Shown here: piece after piece, positions 23,666 to 27,451 of the stretch
Layout of the letters: each line of letters starts with the position of its first letter
Position numbering within the stretch: position 1 is the first letter of the stretch
NCBI GenBank assembly: GCA_002310035.1
Contig: DBYC01000089.1
Span: forward strand, 1 to 27,451
Reading direction: 5' to 3'
DNA length: 27,451 bases
Origin: a bacterium UBP6_UBA1196
GTDB taxonomy: Bacteria > UBP6 > UBA1177
Program-made: the position numbers and the translations under genes
The notes under the pieces: generated by a model
What the model saw: only the letters and a program-made list of their open reading frames with translations
What the model was told of the DNA's origin: nothing
Database searches by the model: none

Positions 23666-25659
23666 ATTTCGATCATTGCCTTGAAAGCTTCGTCCGGGTC
23701 TGACGGCATTCCGCCGTATTTCTCGCTGTCAAGTCCCGCTTCCCTGATAAAGGCAGATTTTTCAGTCTTACGCGTGCTGCCGCGGAAAGTGACAGTTTCG
23801 GGAACAGTTATTGTAAGAAGCCGCTTCGCCCTTGTGAAAGCGACATAAGCCAGCCGCCGTTCCTCGTCGATGTTGTATTCTTCGATCGCGAGATGGTTCG
23901 GGAATCCGCCCTGATAAAATCCCGGAATGAAAACTTTGTCGAACTCGAGCCCTTTCGCGCTGTGGGCGGTTATTATGGTGACTTTTCCGTCACGGCTCTC
24001 CTCTTCGCCGCTCCCGATCAAGGCGACATTGTTGACAAAACCGGCAAAAAACGACTTTGCACTTTTGTGCTCCGGAAGAGTCGGATCAGTGGCTACGGCA
24101 TCGAAAAAAGCCGATATATTGTCGAGTTTGACCTTTGCCGCCTCCTCGCTTTCGGCAGTTTTTTTGATTTCACTCTCGATCCCTGTGTTTTTTATGAGAA
24201 AAGCGGTAAACTCCATCGCCCCGGAGACACGGAATTCCCTGTCGAACATCTCCAGAAGGTCAGAAAACGCGCTTAAAGCGGCAATCTGACTGCCGCTGAA
24301 CAAAGATTTGTAAATATTGAAATCGCGCAGCAGCGCTAAAGGCGGCATTTTCAGCGACTTCGCGGTATCAAACAGTTTTTCGGCCGCGGCATTTCCTATT
24401 CCGCGGGCAGGATAGTTGATTATCCGTCTCAGATTTATCTCGTCGTTAGGATTCAGCAGGATCCTGATGTAGGCAAGAATATCCTTGATCTCTTTGTTCT
24501 CGAAGAACTTGCTGCCGCCGACGACCACAAACGGAATTCCGTATCGCGAAAACGCAACTTCAAAGAAGCGGGTCTGGAAATTTGCTCTGACTATTACAGC
24601 GATATCGCCGAGTTTTTCACCGGAGCTCCTCCAGCCGGCTATCTCACCGGCGACGAACTCCGCCTCCTCCTTTTCATTCTGTCTGGAAACGACCCTTATC
24701 CCGTCTCCAGGACCGCCATCCATCGAAGCGAAGCACTTTTTTTCGCTTCTTGTCCTGTTGTTCGATATCAATTTTCCGGCAGCATCGACTATTTCACGGA
24801 TCGATCTGTAGTTCTCCTCAAGTTTTACAACAGTCACATTGTCGAAATCGTGCTCGAAATTGAGAATATTTTCGACATTCGCGCCGCGCCAGCTGTAAAT
24901 ACTCTGGTCGTCGTCACCGACAACACATATATTTTTATGGATCGAAGAAAGAAGTTTGACAAATTCGAACTGCGCGGGATTGGTATCCTGATATTCATCG
25001 ACCATTATGTATTTGTATTTTGAAGCGTATTTTTCCATGACAGCGCTGTCATTTTTGAGAAGAGCGACTGTTTTGCCTATCAGATCGTCAAAATCCAGCG
25101 CCGCCCGCACTTTCATCGCCTCGCAATAAGGTTCAAAAAGTCTGTTGGCTACGGCATTCGTAAGGTTTGAGACAAGAAACGGCGTATTTTCTCTAAGTGA
25201 CGGGTCGTTTTTCATTTTTGAAACGGCAGAAACTACGGCCTGAGCCGAAAAACGGTCTGTTGAAACTCTGGCCTCGCTCATGACCCGTTTCATAAGCTCA
25301 GCCTGTTCATAAGGAGAATATATAGTAAAATCAGCAGGATAACCTATTTTTTCGTGTTCGGCGCGGAGAATACCCAGCCCGAGGGCGTGAAAAGTGCATA
25401 TCGTGAGTCTCGAAGCTTTTTCCTCTGAATCAAGCAGGGCATAGAGCCTTTCGCGCATCTCCTTCGCCGCTTTGTTCGTGAAAGTCACAGCTAGAATATT
25501 GTCAGGCGAGACCTTTTTTTCCCCGACCAGCCATGCAATCCTGCGGGTTATGACGCGCGTTTTACCCGACCCGGCTCCGGCAAAAACAAGCACTGCTCCT
25601 TCTGTCGTTTTTACCGCTTTTTCCTGCGGCGCACTCAGATTTTTATCCACTTTATTCAA
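23650..25659 (-). CDS. UvrD/Rep-family 3'-5' DNA helicase (superfamily 1)
   Basis: 669 aa from the TTG at 25659, preferred because GGAG sits 6 bases before it; another TTG at 25671 would add four residues. Helicase motifs appear in order: Walker A GAGSGKT (28-34), TFTNKAAKEM, DEYQDTNPAQF (Walker B), VVGDDDQSIYSWRGA, LEENYRS, ITAHSAKGLEFD, and EERRLAYVAFTRAK. The spelling DDDQSIYSWRGA and NIDEERRLAYVAFTRAK, plus a length near 673, is closer to Rep than to UvrD or PcrA, whose extra C-terminal tail is missing. The protein would translocate on single-stranded DNA and clear proteins or unwind duplexes at forks. Which of Rep, PcrA or UvrD it replaces cannot be settled without a tree. It is transcribed alone, from an AT-rich upstream region containing TTTTCAACA repeats. 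Confidence 0.94.
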   Translation of the reverse strand: MNKVDKNLSAPQEKAVKTTEGAVLVFAGAGSGKTRVITRRIAWLVGEKKVSPDNILAVTFTNKAAKEMRERLYALLDSEEKASRLTICTFHALGLGILRAEHEKIGYPADFTIYSPYEQAELMKRVMSEARVSTDRFSAQAVVSAVSKMKNDPSLRENTPFLVSNLTNAVANRLFEPYCEAMKVRAALDFDDLIGKTVALLKNDSAVMEKYASKYKYIMVDEYQDTNPAQFEFVKLLSSIHKNICVVGDDDQSIYSWRGANVENILNFEHDFDNVTVVKLEENYRSIREIVDAAGKLISNNRTRSEKKCFASMDGGPGDGIRVVSRQNEKEEAEFVAGEIAGWRSSGEKLGDIAVIVRANFQTRFFEVAFSRYGIPFVVVGGSKFFENKEIKDILAYIRILLNPNDEINLRRIINYPARGIGNAAAEKLFDTAKSLKMPPLALLRDFNIYKSLFSGSQIAALSAFSDLLEMFDREFRVSGAMEFTAFLIKNTGIESEIKKTAESEEAAKVKLDNISAFFDAVATDPTLPEHKSAKSFFAGFVNNVALIGSGEEESRDGKVTIITAHSAKGLEFDKVFIPGFYQGGFPNHLAIEEYNIDEERRLAYVAFTRAKRLLTITVPETVTFRGSTRKTEKSAFIREAGLDSEKYGGMPSDPDEAFKAMIEMLKNS

Positions 25660-25931
25660 ACTTAGCTCCAATTAACAATAATTAGCGGCTAATCAAGCAA
25701 AATATGATGGTTTTTCAACATTTTTTCAACATTATTGAGATTTATACTCAGTTATACTAGTTTTCAACATAAAAACCCTAGTGGGAGCACCCAACATATT
25801 TATTTTATTAGTCAAAAACAACGCACATTTTTCTGTGCAAACAAGCAAACTTGTTGATTTCCCGACATATTTCAGACAAAAAAGAGGCGTTTGACAACAA
25901 AAATGTGGAAAACTGGAAAAGATGTGGAAAA
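25643..25931. other. Cluster of DnaA-box-like words in an AT-rich region
   Basis: The region before the helicase holds TTATCCACT (25643-25651, inside the helicase start), TTTTCAACA three times (25712-25720, 25723-25731, 25761-25769), and TGTGGAAAA twice (25904-25912, 25923-25931; reverse TTTTCCACA). The last two sit in a near-identical repeat, ATGTGGAAAACTGG at 25903-25916 and the same with one extra A at 25922-25936. TTTTCCACA differs by one base from the DnaA consensus TTATCCACA. The stretch has no credible gene. It could be an origin, a DnaA-titrating or DnaA-regulated site, or chance in AT-rich DNA. dnaA, dnaN and other usual origin neighbours are absent. Confidence 0.3.
25701..25729 (-). 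promoter_or_regulatory. Candidate promoter for the helicase gene
   Basis: Minus strand: TTGAAA (25724-25729), 17-base spacer, CATATT (25701-25706). The -35 falls inside one of the TGTTGAAAAA repeats. An alternative upstream pair (TTGAAA near 25763-25768 with TATAAA) has a 15-base spacer. Confidence 0.4.
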
Positions 25932-25962
25932 ACTGGTCAAAAATCTGAAAATCCGCCATATT

Positions 25963-26640
25963 TCACATAAATCTGCGGTTGAAGGAACGAACAACTACTT
26001 TTTTCTCCCCGTCATTCAGTCTGATAACTGAAAAAACAAGAACACCCATTTCAGGTTTTGAGGCTGATTCAAAAACTTTCAGCTGCGGACGGATCACAAC
26101 ACTTCTCGGAACGGAATATTTTCCCGAAAGAATCATATTGACTTCCTTTTCCTGAACGGCAAGAAGCGCATCATCAAATTCCTCGGAAGAACATAGCGGA
26201 TCATTGTAAAGATAATAGATAACAAAATCGCTCTCTCTGCCAGGCAGCTGCCGTCCGGCGGAAGGCTGCGGCTCAGTTTCGGAAACCTCTCCCCTCCCCG
26301 AATGCTGGTCGGCATGCGTTATGACAGGATCTTCGGCGCGTTTTTCAGGAAAAATGGACGAGACAAAAAACGATACCCCGTCCATTTTCGCCTTCAACGG
26401 AGCGTCAAGTTTCAAAACGCCCTCCCCGTCAAGGGTATCCAGAATCAATGTGTTGTTTTTATTACATTTCTCGGCATTATCAGCTTCTACGAAACCCAAA
26501 TCCCCGAAAACGACCCCGTTTTTGAAAGAGTTCAGCACGACCACGCAACCGTCATCTTCGGAATAGGTCGAAAAGGAAAAAAAGAAAACCGCTAAAACGA
26601 TAAAAGGAATTAAAAGAAATAAAATTATTAGTTTCTTCAC
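25963..26640 (-). CDS. Membrane-anchored hypothetical protein behind tRNA-Pro
   Basis: 225 aa. A hydrophobic N-terminus (KKLIILFLLIPFIVLAVFFF) is a signal anchor or uncleaved signal peptide. The rest is soluble and presumably extracytoplasmic. Residues about 30-90 are beta-rich (CVVVLNSFKNGVVFGDLGF), then a Pro/Glu/Gly-rich hydrophilic linker (about 100-135), then a mixed domain ending in VLVFSVIRLNDGEKKVVVRS. I recognise no family. The best start is GTG at 26640, because the anchor begins there, but no Shine-Dalgarno sequence precedes it. The tRNA 3' end lies only 17 bases upstream, so the gene is probably read from the tRNA promoter. The start is therefore less certain than elsewhere. Confidence 0.75.
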   Translation of the reverse strand: MKKLIILFLLIPFIVLAVFFFSFSTYSEDDGCVVVLNSFKNGVVFGDLGFVEADNAEKCNKNNTLILDTLDGEGVLKLDAPLKAKMDGVSFFVSSIFPEKRAEDPVITHADQHSGRGEVSETEPQPSAGRQLPGRESDFVIYYLYNDPLCSSEEFDDALLAVQEKEVNMILSGKYSVPRSVVIRPQLKVFESASKPEMGVLVFSVIRLNDGEKKVVVRSFNRRFM

Positions 26641-26657
26641 GACATTCAGAACAAAAA

Positions 26658-26734
26658 TGGTCGGGATGACTGGGTTCGAACCAGCGACTTCTGCGTCCCG
26701 AACGCAGCACTCTACCAGGCTGAGCTACATCCCG
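26658..26734 (-). tRNA. tRNA-Pro (anticodon CGG)
   Basis: 77 bases including an encoded CCA. The acceptor stem pairs CGGGATG (26728-26734) with CATCCCG. The D arm carries AGCCTGGTA, the anticodon stem is CTGCG/CGCAG around loop TTCGGGA (anticodon CGG at 26698-26700), and the T arm is GCTGG-TTCGAAC-CCAGT. The unpaired-type C1 start and the D-loop and anticodon-loop sequences are those of bacterial proline tRNAs. It reads CCG codons. The promoter is at 26752-26779. Confidence 0.96.
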
Positions 26735-26751
26735 ACCCAAAAAACGGACGC

Positions 26752-26779
26752 TTTATAGCAACTTTTTTTCAAATAGCAA
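26752..26779 (-). promoter_or_regulatory. Promoter of tRNA-Pro
   Basis: Minus strand: TTGCTA (26774-26779), 16-base spacer, TGC then TATAAA (26752-26757). The discriminator GCGTCCG is followed by T6 (26739-26744), leaving a very short leader before the tRNA. Confidence 0.55.
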
Positions 26780-26790
26780 CTTTTTTTTGA
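26755..26790. repeat. 18-bp near-perfect tandem repeat over the tRNA promoter
   Basis: ATAGCAACTTTTTTTCAA (26755-26772) is followed directly by a copy (26773-26790) that differs only near its end. Each copy supplies one promoter box: the upstream copy forms the -35 (TTGCTA) and the downstream copy overlaps the -10. Confidence 0.6.
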
Positions 26791-26821
26791 AATTTGTTGG
26801 TCGTGTGCCTTGAATATAGCC

Positions 26822-27451
26822 TTACGCTTTGTTGAATTTATCCTTCGGCTGTCTGCAGCGCGGGCATTTCCAGTCATCAGGAAGATCCTCAAATGCGACA
26901 TTGTTGTTTTCCGCAGGATCATAGATATATCCGCAGATTCCGCAGACATATTTCCCGGTCGCCGTCTTGTAGGTGATTTCTCCGACAGGAATAGTTTCCG
27001 GCGGATTTGCGAGGTCTATAACTTTAAGATTTTCCAGATTTTCGTATCCGAGCGGCGTATGCGTCGAGAGATAAACTGTCGGATTTTTCTGGATAAATTC
27101 TCTAACTCGGTCAAGAGTTTCCCTTGCAGCGGCTTTGTCCTCGAAAACGATCGAGAGTTTGTCGGCATACAGAGCCTCATCCGTATAGGTGATATCGCCG
27201 TGGAACATATAGAAAAGGCCTCCGTCCTCGGCGATGACGATGCTGTTGCCCTTCGTATGCCCTTTGGCTTCGATCAGGCGGACACCGTCAGCGATGATCT
27301 GCGAAGCCGGGAAATTGTGATATGCACCGTCGGAATATGTTGCACGGACAATATTTTCGCCTTTAAGTTCCAGCGCATCGGCATCTTCCGGCGAAATGTA
27401 GATCTTTGCATTCGGGAAAGCGCGTAGTTCGCCGGTGTGGTCGGCATGTTT
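26822..27451 (-). CDS. Metallo-beta-lactamase-fold hydrolase fused to rubredoxin, partial
   Basis: The frame stays open to the right edge, so 209 C-terminal residues are visible and the N-terminus is missing. The visible part starts inside the metal motif: KHADHTGEL, which fits HxHxDH with the first His just outside. EAKGHTKGNS and FHGDITYTD supply the later His and Asp ligands of this fold. After about 165 visible residues comes a rubredoxin: YVCGICGYIYDP, a shortened loop, then FEDLPDDWKCPRC and a Lys-Phe ending. All four iron cysteines are present. Flavodiiron proteins have Glu at the second His position and a flavodoxin domain; neither is seen. The protein is therefore probably a zinc-type hydrolase or a redox-linked variant. 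It would be cytoplasmic; its substrate is unknown. Confidence 0.88.
   Translation of the reverse strand, partial: KHADHTGELRAFPNAKIYISPEDADALELKGENIVRATYSDGAYHNFPASQIIADGVRLIEAKGHTKGNSIVIAEDGGLFYMFHGDITYTDEALYADKLSIVFEDKAAARETLDRVREFIQKNPTVYLSTHTPLGYENLENLKVIDLANPPETIPVGEITYKTATGKYVCGICGYIYDPAENNNVAFEDLPDDWKCPRCRQPKDKFNKA

Noticed and set aside
25732..25959. 75-codon minus-strand frame between the helicase and the membrane-anchored protein
   Set aside because: No ribosome site, odd low-complexity composition, and it covers the DnaA-box-like repeats; more likely non-coding.
26810..27427. 205-codon plus-strand frame opposite the metallo-beta-lactamase-rubredoxin gene
   Set aside because: The minus strand encodes clear metal motifs and a full rubredoxin, so this is a shadow.
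26822..27451. Flavodiiron (FprA/rubredoxin:oxygen oxidoreductase) identity
   Set aside because: The Glu ligand of that family is replaced by His and there is no flavodoxin domain before the rubredoxin.

Overview
The window reads as ordinary chromosome from an uncultured, diderm, probably anaerobic bacterium. Lnt, several lipoprotein signal peptides and CsgG/LPP20-like envelope proteins argue for an outer membrane. A rubredoxin domain and a flavin-dependent thymidylate synthase fit an anaerobic or microaerobic life. Asp/Glu/Ser-rich lipoproteins carrying Lcl/DUF1566 and FG-GAP/UnbV modules recall deltaproteobacterial or myxococcal relatives, but lineage is a low-confidence inference. No insertion sequence, phage gene, CRISPR array or rRNA was seen. 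The only RNA gene recognised is a tRNA-Pro(CGG).

Layout. 1-1400: two leftward exported proteins (a CsgG-type N-terminus cut by the edge, and an Lcl-domain lipoprotein) with near-identical promoter/leader regions. 1433-5249: a leftward ankyrin - trkA - Na+/H+ antiporter operon. 5393-7728: rightward one-carbon pair, a double-length ThyX and a homocysteine S-methyltransferase overlapping by 4 bp. 7778-10759: rightward FG-GAP/UnbV lipoprotein and a rhomboid protease. 10763-11809: leftward lipoprotein with a lectin-like C-terminus. 12019-13410: radA. 13410-14716: leftward response regulator plus RNase HIII, overlapping by 4 bp. 14843-16156: rightward secreted coiled-coil protein. 16180-20926: leftward pgpH - ybeY - lnt operon (cyclic-dinucleotide turnover, rRNA maturation, lipoprotein acylation). 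21028-23551: leftward pair of secreted envelope proteins. 23650-25659: Rep/UvrD helicase. 25660-25962: AT-rich region with DnaA-box-like words. 25963-26734: small membrane-anchored protein directly behind tRNA-Pro. 26822-27451: metallo-beta-lactamase fold fused to rubredoxin, cut by the right edge.

Themes. Several genes serve the cell envelope: Lnt would acylate the three lipoproteins seen here, which share one plan (lipobox, acidic linker, then a distinct C-terminal module). Ion homeostasis genes (TrkA, CPA1 antiporter) share the window with a PgpH-type phosphodiesterase; in other bacteria c-di-AMP links these functions, but nothing here proves that link.

The observations I rate highest are: (i) five promoters sharing a -10 box, a short CG-ending discriminator and a T6-7 run at the expected transcription start; (ii) a tandem ThyX whose two halves keep complementary parts of the ThyX signature; (iii) the metallo-beta-lactamase-rubredoxin fusion; (iv) an origin-like cluster beside the helicase; and (v) the acidic-linker lipoprotein set.
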